A program made the position numbers and the translations under genes. Below are positions 8,387 to 17,258 of a DNA stretch of 64,000 nt, in pieces. Each line of letters opens with the position of its first letter. The first letter of the stretch is position 1. A model generated the notes under the pieces. The model ran no database searches. It was given only the letters and a program-made list of their open reading frames with translations, and had not been told where the DNA came from. Origin of the DNA: JAANXG01 sp963731035 (GTDB lineage Bacteria; Pseudomonadota; Gammaproteobacteria; Arenicellales; JAANXG01); assembly GCA_963731035.1 (NCBI GenBank), contig CAVSUY010000018.1, positions 154,539 to 218,538 of the forward strand, written 5' to 3'.

Positions 8387-9367
8387 TCAGCGCATCTCCG
8401 CGCGCATCGCCTGCTTCTGGAACAGGCTAGTCGTCTTCCCCTTGTCGGACGACGACATGAAAGTCTCCACCATGGCGCGATCCAGATGCGGTGCGAACCA
8501 TTGGATGAAGTCGTAGATGTACCCACGCAGCCACGCGTTGCGCCGCACCGCCAGACTGGTGACGCTGTGTTGGAACAGATGCCCCGCATCCAACGCAATC
8601 AAAGGAGCATCCCTCACGCGATCGAACGCCATGCGGGCGATGATTCCGATACCGAGGCCGGTGTGGACGTAGGTCTTGATTACCTCCGCATCCGCGGCGG
8701 TCAGTACCACCTTCATCTCCAGCCCCGCCTGCTTGAAGGCCTGGTTGATCACTGAACGATCGGCGATCCCGAAAACATAGGTAATCACCGGGTACTTGGC
8801 TATGTGCTCGATTGTGAGGTCGCGGCAATCGGCCAGCTCGTGACCGGTGGGCACCAGCACGCATCGGTTCCACCGGTAACAGGGCATCAGTACCAGGTCC
8901 TCGAACAGCTCCAGCGCCTCGGTGGCAATGGCCAGATCCGCGTCGCCGTTGACTGTCATCTCCGCGATCTGGGTCGGCGTCCCCTGCTGGATATGCAGCG
9001 ACACGTTGGGGTACTTCTTGGCAAAGCGCGCGATCACCTCCGGCAGCGCGTAGCGCGCCTGGGTGTGAGTGGTGGCGATGCTGAAGCTGCCGTGGCTGGG
9101 CGCATTGACCTCCTGCGCCACCCGTTTGATGTTCTCGCGCTCGTCCAGCATGCGGATCGCGTGCACGAGAATGTCCCGGCCGGCATCTGTGAGGTCCGCA
9201 AGATGGCGGCCCTGGCGTACGAACACCGGAAACCCGAGTTCCTCCTCCAGAGATTTGATCTGGCTGCTGATCCCGGGCTGGGAGCTGTGCAGCACACGGG
9301 CCGCTTCAGTAACATTCAATCCCTGGCGCACGACCTCCACCAGATACTCGAGTTGGCGCAGCTTCAT
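8387..9367 (-). CDS. cysB: LysR-type regulator of the CysB/Cbl subfamily
   Basis: A 326-residue protein starting MKLRQLEYLVEVV at ATG 9367; the frame extends 12 codons upstream but this start aligns with CysB. An N-terminal winged helix-turn-helix (LNVTEAARVLHSSQPGISSQ) is followed by a periplasmic-binding-like effector domain with the CysB hallmarks ATTHTQARYALPEVI, QGTPTQIAEM, PCYRWNR and HTGLGIGIIA. Known CysB proteins activate sulfur-assimilation genes in response to N-acetylserine or sulfide/thiosulfate. No sulfate genes are present here; the gene is divergent from an aldehyde dehydrogenase operon 171 bases away, so it may control that operon instead or as well. Subfamily assignment is firm, regulon is inference. 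Confidence 0.88.
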   Translation of the reverse strand: MKLRQLEYLVEVVRQGLNVTEAARVLHSSQPGISSQIKSLEEELGFPVFVRQGRHLADLTDAGRDILVHAIRMLDERENIKRVAQEVNAPSHGSFSIATTHTQARYALPEVIARFAKKYPNVSLHIQQGTPTQIAEMTVNGDADLAIATEALELFEDLVLMPCYRWNRCVLVPTGHELADCRDLTIEHIAKYPVITYVFGIADRSVINQAFKQAGLEMKVVLTAADAEVIKTYVHTGLGIGIIARMAFDRVRDAPLIALDAGHLFQHSVTSLAVRRNAWLRGYIYDFIQWFAPHLDRAMVETFMSSSDKGKTTSLFQKQAMRAEMR

Positions 9368-9538
9368 ATAATAAAATTGTATAAGAACAGCAGTGATGAG
9401 CATTTTCTTGAATAACGGGTCTCGAGTAAACCCGAAACAGAAAAAACCTTTACACTGCCGGGGCAGCGCCGAACGCCGTCACCAGCGCCCGGCCCGAGCC
9501 GACAACCGAAATCCAACACAAAGACCCCGCCGAGCGCC

Positions 9539-10990
9539 ATGTCCGACACCCATCGCAACTTCATCGCCGGATCCTGGGTGGATTCCGCGACGCACTTGGC
9601 CAGCTACAACCCCTCCGACGTCTCGGATTGCCTCGGCGAGTTCGCGGCCGCCGATGCGGCCTCGGTCGAACGTGCGGTGGCAGCCGCGCAGACTGCGGTG
9701 CGGGAATGGCGCAACTGCGGGCCGGAACAACGACAAGCAGTGCTGTCCGACATCGGCGCGGAACTCAAGTCCCGCTCGGGCGAGCTGGGCAGGCTGTTGT
9801 CGCGCGAGGAAGGCAAACCGCTGGCGGAGGGTGTCGGCGAGGTGTACCGGGCCGGGCAGTTCTTCGATTACTTTGCGGCGGAAACACTGCGACAGATGGG
9901 CGAGAAGGCGGACTCGGTGCGTGCCGGAGTCGAGATCGACGTTCAGCGCGAGCCTGTCGGCGTGGTGGCGGTGGTTTCCCCCTGGAATTTCCCGGTGGCC
10001 ACGGCGAGCTGGAAGATCGCTCCCGCCCTGGCTTACGGCAACGCAGTGGTCTGGAAGCCTGCCGAAGACACTCCGGCGATATCCCACGAGGTGGCTCGCA
10101 TCTTCGCCTCCCGGGACCTCCCCGCGGGGCTGTTCAATTTGCTCATGGGCCCCGGAGAGGGCACCGGAGACGAGCTGGTGCGTCACCCGGGTATCCACGC
10201 CGTAAGCTTCACCGGCTCCCTGGAAGTAGGCCGCACCATCGCCGCCGCGGCGGCGGCCAATCTCACCCGCTTTCAGCTGGAGATGGGATCCAAGAATGCA
10301 CTGCTGGTCACCGACGATGCCGATATCGGGCTTGCCGTGGAGTGCGCGGTGTCCGGCGCCTACTCCGGCACCGGTCAGAAATGCACCGCTTCATCGAGGC
10401 TGGTGGTGCACCGCGCGGTGCATGATGAGTTCGTGGACAGGCTGAAGGACGCGGTCAGTACCCTCAAAGTCGGGCCGGCCCTGGACGATGCTACCCGCAT
10501 CGGACCGGTGGTGTCGGCCCGCCAGCTCGAAGCCGACCTTCGCTACGTCGACCTCGCCCGGGAAGAAGGCTGCACACACATCACCGGCGGCGAGCGTCTG
10601 GAGATCGAGCCCGAGGGCCACTACATGTCTCCGGCACTGTTCATACATTCGACCAACGATATGCGCGTCAACCGCGAGGAGATGTTCGCGCCTATCGCCT
10701 GTGTCATCGAAGTCGATTCCTATGAGGAAGGCCTGGCGGTGGTGAACGACACGGAATACGGGCTCACGTCCGGGATCGTCACCCGCTCGCTGGCATGTGC
10801 CTCGCATTTCCGCCGCAACGCCGAGACCGGCTGCATCATGGTGAACCTTCCCACTGCGGGCACCGACTATCACGTGCCGTTCGGCGGGCGCAAGCATTCG
10901 AGCTTCGGGCCGCGCGAGCAGGGCCGGCACGCGGTGGAGTTCTACACCCAGATGAAGACCAGCTACATCCGGGCCGGCGAGCCCCACTGA
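9539..10990 (+). CDS. NAD(P)-dependent aldehyde dehydrogenase, 2,5-dioxovalerate/succinate-semialdehyde type
   Basis: A 483-residue member of the aldehyde dehydrogenase superfamily. Visible landmarks are the Rossmann region with SPWNFPVA and WKPAEDTP, the FTGSLEVG turn (about 226), general-base Glu248 in QLEMGSKNA and the nucleophile Cys282 in GQKCTASSRL. The pattern is closest to alpha-ketoglutaric semialdehyde dehydrogenases and relatives, but substrate cannot be read from sequence. It is the first gene of a rightward operon; the next gene begins 10 bases later. The intergenic region to the divergent CysB-like gene is AT-rich (9365-9390), as expected of a shared promoter. Confidence 0.88.
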   Translation: MSDTHRNFIAGSWVDSATHLASYNPSDVSDCLGEFAAADAASVERAVAAAQTAVREWRNCGPEQRQAVLSDIGAELKSRSGELGRLLSREEGKPLAEGVGEVYRAGQFFDYFAAETLRQMGEKADSVRAGVEIDVQREPVGVVAVVSPWNFPVATASWKIAPALAYGNAVVWKPAEDTPAISHEVARIFASRDLPAGLFNLLMGPGEGTGDELVRHPGIHAVSFTGSLEVGRTIAAAAAANLTRFQLEMGSKNALLVTDDADIGLAVECAVSGAYSGTGQKCTASSRLVVHRAVHDEFVDRLKDAVSTLKVGPALDDATRIGPVVSARQLEADLRYVDLAREEGCTHITGGERLEIEPEGHYMSPALFIHSTNDMRVNREEMFAPIACVIEVDSYEEGLAVVNDTEYGLTSGIVTRSLACASHFRRNAETGCIMVNLPTAGTDYHVPFGGRKHSSFGPREQGRHAVEFYTQMKTSYIRAGEPH

Positions 10991-11000
10991 CCCGTCGCCG

Positions 11001-12011
11001 ATGCCGATGCATGACGACGACCCGTTAATCGATTGCCTGCAGTACGCCAACTGGTCGGAAAAGATCTTCCGCCAGATGCGCGAAGGCGGCGTGGACGCGG
11101 TACACGTCACTATCGCTTATCACGAGAACTTCCGGGAGACTGTCCACAACATGAACCTGTGGCAGCAGCGGTTCAGGCGGTATCCCGATCTTATCCGCCA
11201 CGGCCGGTGCGCGGACGACGTGCGCCGGGCGCGGAACGAGAATCGGACGGCGATCGTCTTCGGGTTCCAGAACTGCTCGCCCATCGAGGACGATATCCTG
11301 CTGGTGGAGACCTGCCACCGGCTGGGCGCCCGTTTCATGCAACTGTCGTACAACAACCAGAGCCTGCTGGCCACCGGCTGCTACGAGGACGAGGACCCGG
11401 GCATCACCCGCATGGGCCGGCAGGTGATCGCGGAAATGAACCGGGTCGGCCTGGTGGTGGACATGAGCCACTCGGCCGAGCGCTCGACCCTGGAAGCGAT
11501 CGAGCACTCGCAGCGCCCCATCGCCATTACCCACGCCAACCCCGCATTCTGGCATCCCGCCCGGCGCAACAAGTCCCGGGACGTATTGAAGGCACTCGCG
11601 GGCTCCGGCGGCATGCTCGGGCTATCTCTTTATCCCCATCATCTCGCGGACGGATCCCGTTGCACCCTGTCCGGGTTCTGCGAGATGGCCGCGCGCGCGG
11701 CGGAGCTAATGGGTGTCGAGCACCTGGGCATCGGCAGCGACCTGTGCCAGAACCAGCCCGATTCGGTGGTGGAGTGGATGCGCAATGGACGCTGGTCGCT
11801 GGAGCGCGATTTCGGCGAGGGGTCCGGCGACCGGCCGGGGTTCCCGGAGCAGCCGACCTGGTTCCGGGACAACCGTGATTTTCCCAATATTCGCCGAGGG
11901 CTCCTGGATGCAGGATTCAGTGCCGGGGAGGCCTCGGGCGTCATGGGCCGCAACTGGCTGCATTTCTTCGAGCGCTCGTTCGGACCGAAGGACAGCGCCG
12001 ATGGCGACTGA
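11001..12011 (+). CDS. Membrane dipeptidase (peptidase M19) homologue with altered metal ligands
   Basis: A 336-residue TIM-barrel protein of the M19 renal-dipeptidase family; ITHANP and GIGSDLCQN fit the family. The usual HxD motif near the N-terminus reads CLQY (Leu13, Tyr15 in place of His and Asp), and the bridging Glu is Gln90 (FGFQNC). His157, His178 and Asp247 remain. A normal binuclear zinc site is therefore unlikely. The protein may bind one metal, act on another substrate, or be non-catalytic. I believe related sequences with LQY in place of HND exist, so this may be a subfamily rather than a single mutation. It overlaps the next gene by 11 bases. Confidence 0.8.
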   Translation: MPMHDDDPLIDCLQYANWSEKIFRQMREGGVDAVHVTIAYHENFRETVHNMNLWQQRFRRYPDLIRHGRCADDVRRARNENRTAIVFGFQNCSPIEDDILLVETCHRLGARFMQLSYNNQSLLATGCYEDEDPGITRMGRQVIAEMNRVGLVVDMSHSAERSTLEAIEHSQRPIAITHANPAFWHPARRNKSRDVLKALAGSGGMLGLSLYPHHLADGSRCTLSGFCEMAARAAELMGVEHLGIGSDLCQNQPDSVVEWMRNGRWSLERDFGEGSGDRPGFPEQPTWFRDNRDFPNIRRGLLDAGFSAGEASGVMGRNWLHFFERSFGPKDSADGD

Positions 12012-13692
12012 CGCCAGGGCTTCCTCCACGACCGAGCCGCTGCTGCGGCCGCCGGGCGAGGTCATGCGCCTTGCGCGCATGGGCAGCGCCTTCCCGACAC
12101 GCCTGAGCTTCATGCGCATTCTGATCCGGCGCATGCATCGCGAGGGCTGGCGCATCGCGCCCCGCGAGGTCGCACTCGACGAGCACGGATTCGGCCACGC
12201 CGTCTACGAGGCAGTCACCCCGGATCGCGTTTACAGCCTGGTGGCGTTCTCCAACGCCCTGGACCCGGAAAGGCGCACCGACCGCGTCATCGCCGACGCC
12301 TGGGACACCACGTTCACGCTGTTCGACGGCCGTCCCGGCACCGACGACATCGAACGCCTGCGCGCCAACACACCGAAGCAGGAAGCCGGCCGCTTCGAAC
12401 CCCGCGACCTGGTGGTGTCGCGAGCCAACAAGAGCGTGCGCCTGTTCGAACACGTCTGCGGCAGCCTCGGCCACGGCGTCCAACCCGACCGCGAGCTGTT
12501 GGGCCGCATCGGCTACCTGATGCGCACCACCGCGGTATACGGCAACGGCAAGTTCGGCATCGCCGACCGTGGCCGGATCCGCGGCCGGCCGGAGCTCGCC
12601 GCGCCCTTTCAGGCCGAGCTCCTCACCGTGTACCTGATTCGCTGCTTCACCCTGGACCTGGTCGAACATGTGGCTCGCGGTCGAGGCGGCCGGGACGCGG
12701 TGCCGCTCGACCGTGACTTGAAACGCATCCTCGGTATCGGCAACTCCACCGGCCTCGGCATGGCGCCTTTCCTGGTAACTCACCCGGCACTGATCCACAA
12801 CTGGATCCACGCCAGGGAACTGGCGCTCAGCCGCGTGCTTGCGGTGGAAACGCCGACACCGGGGGATACCGTCCAATTCGAGGCGCTCCTGGCACGCGCC
12901 CTGAAGCACGTGCACGAATGGGACGTCGACGACGAAATCCAGTCAGCCCGAATCGAGGCGTTGCGCGGGGAGCTCAACGCCTTGTCCACCTGGCTGGACG
13001 AGGGAAAGGCACCGCGGCGACGACCCTGGCGCGCCATTCATTGCTGGACCGCCGATCACTGCGGCCTCGAGGCCCAGGAGCTGGTGGTCAGCCTCCTGCT
13101 CGAGACCTGTCCGTCGCTGGTGGACCCGCTGGAAGACGGGCTGAGCAGCGAGTTCGTGGAAGAGCTGGATACGTCCTGGACGACGGGCGAGGTCAAGCGC
13201 TGTCTGGAGGCCCGCTACCGCTGGGCGATCGACACGGACTTCGACGACCACGCCCGCCAAGCCCTGTTCTGGTACACCTCCGAGGACAAGCTCGAGCCGC
13301 GCCTGGGACGGCGCTTTGACGAACCCGGTGCCGAGCGCGAGATGCCCCTTGCTATCGCCCGTGACGTGAACACGCTGTACCGGCTGCTCGCCGGAACTCT
13401 CGACGACGAGTCGATCGCCGTATTTGCACTGCGTCATCCGCACACGCGACATGTCTTGACGCGAATCCAGACGGTCGCCGGCCATCCCTATGGCGAAATC
13501 AACGACAACCTGATCGACGAGACCTGCCGGCCCATCGATCTGCTGCGCTGCAAGCTGGCTTACTTCGGGGCCTTGAAGTTCGATCCGCGGTCGGACCGCT
13601 GGACGCGCATCACTTTGTACCAGGGCGCACCGCTCGCCGACGAACTGGACCTGGACGGCGCCGACGACTGGGCCTTCGCGACGGTCGGTTGA
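12001..13692 (+). CDS. Conserved protein of unknown function, 563 residues
   Basis: I chose ATG 12001, which overlaps the end of the M19 gene. The frame is open back to 11713, but that part is a shadow. The protein is soluble, rich in Arg and Asp, with no signal peptide. Recognisable stretches are an N-terminal RLSFMRILIRRMHREGWRI, a middle FGIADRGRIRGRP, GIGNSTGLGMAPFLVTHPAL and a C-terminal IAVFALRHPHTRHVLTRIQ. I cannot assign a fold. The tight coupling to an aldehyde dehydrogenase, an M19 homologue and DUF3726 suggests a common pathway. Confidence 0.7.
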   Translation: MATDARASSTTEPLLRPPGEVMRLARMGSAFPTRLSFMRILIRRMHREGWRIAPREVALDEHGFGHAVYEAVTPDRVYSLVAFSNALDPERRTDRVIADAWDTTFTLFDGRPGTDDIERLRANTPKQEAGRFEPRDLVVSRANKSVRLFEHVCGSLGHGVQPDRELLGRIGYLMRTTAVYGNGKFGIADRGRIRGRPELAAPFQAELLTVYLIRCFTLDLVEHVARGRGGRDAVPLDRDLKRILGIGNSTGLGMAPFLVTHPALIHNWIHARELALSRVLAVETPTPGDTVQFEALLARALKHVHEWDVDDEIQSARIEALRGELNALSTWLDEGKAPRRRPWRAIHCWTADHCGLEAQELVVSLLLETCPSLVDPLEDGLSSEFVEELDTSWTTGEVKRCLEARYRWAIDTDFDDHARQALFWYTSEDKLEPRLGRRFDEPGAEREMPLAIARDVNTLYRLLAGTLDDESIAVFALRHPHTRHVLTRIQTVAGHPYGEINDNLIDETCRPIDLLRCKLAYFGALKFDPRSDRWTRITLYQGAPLADELDLDGADDWAFATVG

Positions 13693-14423
13693 TGCGCCTG
13701 TCGGTCAACGAGCTCGAAACACTGGCTCGCAAGGCGGCAGTGGGGGCCGGTGTGGATCACGGCCACGCCTTCGAAGCGGCACGGGCCCTGCTGTGGCTGT
13801 GCGCCACCGACACGCCCTGCCTCCCGGGATTCGTTGCCGCGCTCCACGCCCGGTCGCAGGGCGAGACCGGAACCATCATATCGACGGGCAGCGAGTCGAT
13901 GCTCGTGCTGAATACGGCGGACGGGCGTCCGGCCTGCCCTTTTTACGCGGCGCCGGCGGCGCGCGATTTCGCCGGCACCGTCGTCCGGGAGCGCGCCGTC
14001 CGGCGGATCAAGCTCGCCAACGTCGTGCAGCCCTGTCTCGTCCTCGCCCGCCTTGCGATGGGCCAAGGCATCGGCAACATGCGCATCCAATGCCTGGAGC
14101 CCGGCACCAAAACGGTGCGCTGGGATGCCCTCTGCCCGGGAAACGCGTCGCGCTCGGGTACGGCCATAAGCGGCAACATCCTCGATGATCGGGCCGCGGA
14201 CATTCTGCTGGACCCGCTCCCGGTACTGACCGTCGAGGCCGGACACGCGCACCGGTCCCGGCGCCGGCTGGCACCGGAGATGGAGCATCTTTTCGCGCGA
14301 GGGGTTGCCGTCGATTCGAGAACCCTGGTGGCGCTGAAGGGCTTCTACGAGCGGACCCTGGTTCCGGACTCGCACGCATCCAGGCGGCACGGCGCCGGAG
14401 CCGGGCTGGTCGATTCCGATTGA
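13692..14423 (+). CDS. DUF3726 family protein
   Basis: A 243-residue protein that begins MRLSVNELETLARKAAVGAG, the typical opening of DUF3726. ATG 13692 shares its A with the preceding TGA; a TTG one codon earlier is less likely. The family has no known activity. There are no membrane segments. It is the last gene of the operon starting at 9539; the kinase gene follows after 28 bases and may belong to a separate unit. Confidence 0.75.
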   Translation: MRLSVNELETLARKAAVGAGVDHGHAFEAARALLWLCATDTPCLPGFVAALHARSQGETGTIISTGSESMLVLNTADGRPACPFYAAPAARDFAGTVVRERAVRRIKLANVVQPCLVLARLAMGQGIGNMRIQCLEPGTKTVRWDALCPGNASRSGTAISGNILDDRAADILLDPLPVLTVEAGHAHRSRRRLAPEMEHLFARGVAVDSRTLVALKGFYERTLVPDSHASRRHGAGAGLVDSD

Positions 14424-14451
14424 GGCGCAATTGAGGTAAGTTCCGAAAACC

Positions 14452-15189
14452 ATGGCATCCAAGAAAAAGACCATCCCCAAGATAGAACGGATCCAGCTCG
14501 AGCCCGGCACGGTGCTGGTCGGCAAATATGAAGTCATCGAGCATCTGGGGCGCGGCTGGGAAGGCGAGGTGTATCTGGTGCGCGAGCGACACGTCAACAT
14601 CGAGCGCACCGCCAAGTTCTTCTTTCCCCAGCGCAATGTCGGCGACCGGACCCTCCGATTCTACGCCAAGAAGCTCCACAAGCTCCGGCGCTGCCCGATC
14701 ATCATCCAGTACCACGCCCAGGAAACGTTCACCTACCAGGACGTGCCCGTGAGGTTTCTGGTATCGGAATACATTCCCGGCGAGCGCCTTACGCAGTTCA
14801 TACAACGCCAGCCGGGCAAGCGGCTGCATCCGTTCCAGGCGCTGCACTTGCTGTATGCGCTGGCCACCGGCATCGAATGCATCCACCGCCACCGCGAGTA
14901 CCACGGCGACCTGCATTCGGACAACGTCATTCTGCAACGCCATGGATTGGAATTCGAACCGAAGGTCATCGACATGTTCCACTGGGGCTCCCCCAGCGCG
15001 GAAAACCTGCAGTCGGACGTCATCGACCTCGTCCACCTGCTGTACGAGGCGGTGGGAGGCAAGAAGCACTACGCCAAGCAGCCCCAGGTCATCAAGGACA
15101 TCTGCTGTGGCCTGAAGACCGGCTTGATCGTCAAGAAGTTTCGCAACGTCTACAAGCTGCGCCAACAGCTGGAGGAACTCACCTGGTGA
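14452..15189 (+). CDS. Serine/threonine protein kinase-like protein
   Basis: A 245-residue protein with a eukaryotic-like kinase fold: glycine loop HLGRGWEGEVYLV (31-43), the ATP-binding Lys55 in ERTAKFFF, the catalytic loop HGDLHSDN (about 151-158, HGD in place of HRD) and a metal-binding IDMF in place of DFG (about 173). It is shorter than typical bacterial kinases (the C-lobe is truncated) and has no membrane or sensor region. It overlaps the PP2C gene (GTGA, 15186-15189), so kinase and phosphatase are probably made in fixed ratio and act on the same target. Confidence 0.82.
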   Translation: MASKKKTIPKIERIQLEPGTVLVGKYEVIEHLGRGWEGEVYLVRERHVNIERTAKFFFPQRNVGDRTLRFYAKKLHKLRRCPIIIQYHAQETFTYQDVPVRFLVSEYIPGERLTQFIQRQPGKRLHPFQALHLLYALATGIECIHRHREYHGDLHSDNVILQRHGLEFEPKVIDMFHWGSPSAENLQSDVIDLVHLLYEAVGGKKHYAKQPQVIKDICCGLKTGLIVKKFRNVYKLRQQLEELTW

Positions 15190-16046
15190 ACACCTCCACA
15201 AAGACGGCGGAAGAAGCCGTGGACCAGCCATGGATCTACTACGCCTCTGACCTCGAAGCGCCTCGTGCGGGCAGGTTCCTCCACGGCCACGTTGCGTGTT
15301 TCACCCGCAAGGGTCCGGACAAAGTGCAGAACGAAGATGCGCTGGCGATCATCCCCACCAACGACCACTCCGGCATCATGGTGGTCGCCGACGGGCTGGG
15401 AGGCCAGCCCCGGGGCGACCTCGCGGCCCGCACCGTGATCGAGGCGATCACGGAGGTGACGGCCGCCGGCCAGCCCAGCCTGCGCGAGGCGATTCTGCAC
15501 GGCATCGACCAGGCTAATCGACGCATCATGGAAGACGGCTACTACGGCGGCTCCACCCTGGCCGTGCTGGAGATCGAAGGAAGGCACGTGCGTCCTTACC
15601 ACATAGGCGACGCGTTCGTGATCGTCACCGGTCAGCGCGGTAAGATCAAGTTTCAAAGCATTGCGCATTCGCCGGTGGGGTACGCGGTGGAATCCGGGCT
15701 GATCGACGAAAACGACGCCGTGCACCACCATGAGCGCAACCTGGTATCGAACTTCGTAGGCACCACCGAGATGTATATCGACATCGGGCCGCGCATCGAG
15801 CTCGCCCCAAGGGATACCATCCTGATTGCGAGCGACGGGCTTAGCGACAATCTCTACGTCGAGGAGATCGTGGAGACGGTGCGGGTGGGCCCGCTGGCGA
15901 AGGCCGCCGCACACCTGCAGTCGGAGACCCACAAGCGCATGGTCAACCGCGGCGGCGAGTTGCCGAGCCATCCCGACGACCTGACATTCTGTTTGTTCCG
16001 CCTGGACGCCAAGTACGCGCTCAAGCAGTTGAAGATGGAGTTTTGA
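15186..16046 (+). CDS. PP2C-family protein phosphatase
   Basis: A 286-residue protein from GTG 15186; the longer frame back to 14877 is a shadow of the kinase. PP2C motifs are in order: DKVQNEDALAI, VVADGLGGQPRGD, YYGGSTLAVL, YHIGDAFVIV, ILIASDGLSDNL and a C-terminal HPDDLTFCLF. The metal-binding aspartates are present. It should remove phosphate from Ser/Thr residues, most likely reversing the partner kinase. It is cytoplasmic. Confidence 0.87.
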   Translation: MNTSTKTAEEAVDQPWIYYASDLEAPRAGRFLHGHVACFTRKGPDKVQNEDALAIIPTNDHSGIMVVADGLGGQPRGDLAARTVIEAITEVTAAGQPSLREAILHGIDQANRRIMEDGYYGGSTLAVLEIEGRHVRPYHIGDAFVIVTGQRGKIKFQSIAHSPVGYAVESGLIDENDAVHHHERNLVSNFVGTTEMYIDIGPRIELAPRDTILIASDGLSDNLYVEEIVETVRVGPLAKAAAHLQSETHKRMVNRGGELPSHPDDLTFCLFRLDAKYALKQLKMEF

Positions 16047-16073
16047 ACTACAGGATACCGCCTTGCGGCGCTG

Positions 16074-16155
16074 ATCGCGGCTGAAGCCGCTCCTACAATC
16101 CGAGGTTCCACCGCGGTGCGTGGCAATGAATTGTAGGAGCGGCTTCAGCCGCGAT
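16074..16155. repeat. REP pair (inverted GTAGGAGCGGCTTCAGCC units)
   Basis: Two REP units in opposite orientation (16074-16099 and 16131-16155), separated by about 31 bases, lie between the convergent PP2C and 16210-17142 genes. Each unit has a GC-rich stem, GCGGCT-TCA-AGCCGC type. The same unit recurs at 50648, 54131, 54174, 60177 and 60225. Confidence 0.85.
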
Positions 16156-16209
16156 TTGCATCCAGGCGCCGCAACACAACAGAATCCGGCACCACGCCAC
16201 AACGGCGCG

Positions 16210-17142
16210 CTAGAGACTCCGGGGAATGTAACCCTTGACCTGGTACTCGTCGCACCTGGCGAGAAACTCTGCCGTGGTCTTTGGCATGGGAACGCGGGCA
16301 CCGGAGAGATAGGTGATCACGTCCTTGCCCTGGCGAAGCAATTGCAAACCGTCGTAAACGCGGCGGAACTCCGGGTCGTCCAGCTTCCTTCGCCCGACAT
16401 CGGGGTGAAAGTCATCGATGGCATCCGCAGCCGCCACGTAGCGCGGCCACACTTCAAAGATCGCCGGGTCGCTGCGCATGGTCTCGGCTTCCCGCTTGGC
16501 GGCGTCGCACAGCTCGTCGAGCAGAGCGACCGCGACGGAGAACTCAGGCTGCCCCGAGAAGACCTTCCGCATCTTGGAGATGATGGTATCGATCGCGCGC
16601 ATTGCCTGGGCGATCTTGATGTAGCGGCTTTGGTAGAACTTCTCCAGAGGCATGGTGAACGCCTTGAACGGCTCTCCCCACAACTCGTCGATCCCCTCTT
16701 CACCGCTGTAGTGGCGAACACACTTGCCGACCTCGAGTGCTTCCTCGAAGCGCTCCGCGCATTCGCGCATCAGCTCGTTCTCCTGACTGATCTGCACGCC
16801 TTTGGTGGACAGCTCGACCACTTCCGTGAATATATCGGCGGCGCGGTTGAACAAAGCGCCGGCGAGCATCGCTCCCTTGACCCGCTTCCTGCGCGGATCG
16901 GTCTCCTCCTCGTAGGCGGCGCGCGCCAGCTCGAGATTCTCTCCGGGCGTATTGATCCCCGGCTCCGTATGGTGGAAGGTACGGCGGGTCAGCGATTCGA
17001 TGAGTCGCCTGCGGGCCACCAGGCTGTCCGCGGGAGGCTCGTAGTACCGGATCCAGTATCCGTCGTAGTAGATACTCGGGATCCCGTCGATTTCTTTGAC
17101 GGTCCCGTTATTGAGACGCTGGATTTCTACTGGTTTCAGCAT
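16210..17142 (-). CDS. Hypothetical protein, 310 residues
   Basis: ATG 17142 gives MLKPVEIQRLNNGTVKEID; the frame extends to 17232 but the added codons look non-coding. It is soluble and largely helical, with many charged residues and no signal peptide. The N-terminal 50 residues contain an aromatic-rich YYDGYWIRYYEPP, and the rest resembles a helical bundle. I know of no matching family. It converges with the kinase/phosphatase operon across a REP pair. Confidence 0.6.
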   Translation of the reverse strand: MLKPVEIQRLNNGTVKEIDGIPSIYYDGYWIRYYEPPADSLVARRRLIESLTRRTFHHTEPGINTPGENLELARAAYEEETDPRRKRVKGAMLAGALFNRAADIFTEVVELSTKGVQISQENELMRECAERFEEALEVGKCVRHYSGEEGIDELWGEPFKAFTMPLEKFYQSRYIKIAQAMRAIDTIISKMRKVFSGQPEFSVAVALLDELCDAAKREAETMRSDPAIFEVWPRYVAAADAIDDFHPDVGRRKLDDPEFRRVYDGLQLLRQGKDVITYLSGARVPMPKTTAEFLARCDEYQVKGYIPRSL

Positions 17143-17258
17143 AAGTGCACACCCACCGGACCGGCCGCAACCGGTCATACCGGCGCGTATTGTAGTCCCG
17201 GCCGGGCGTAATGCAACCGCCCCGGCGACCAATCGACGGGGGCCGGTCGTTCCTGAGC

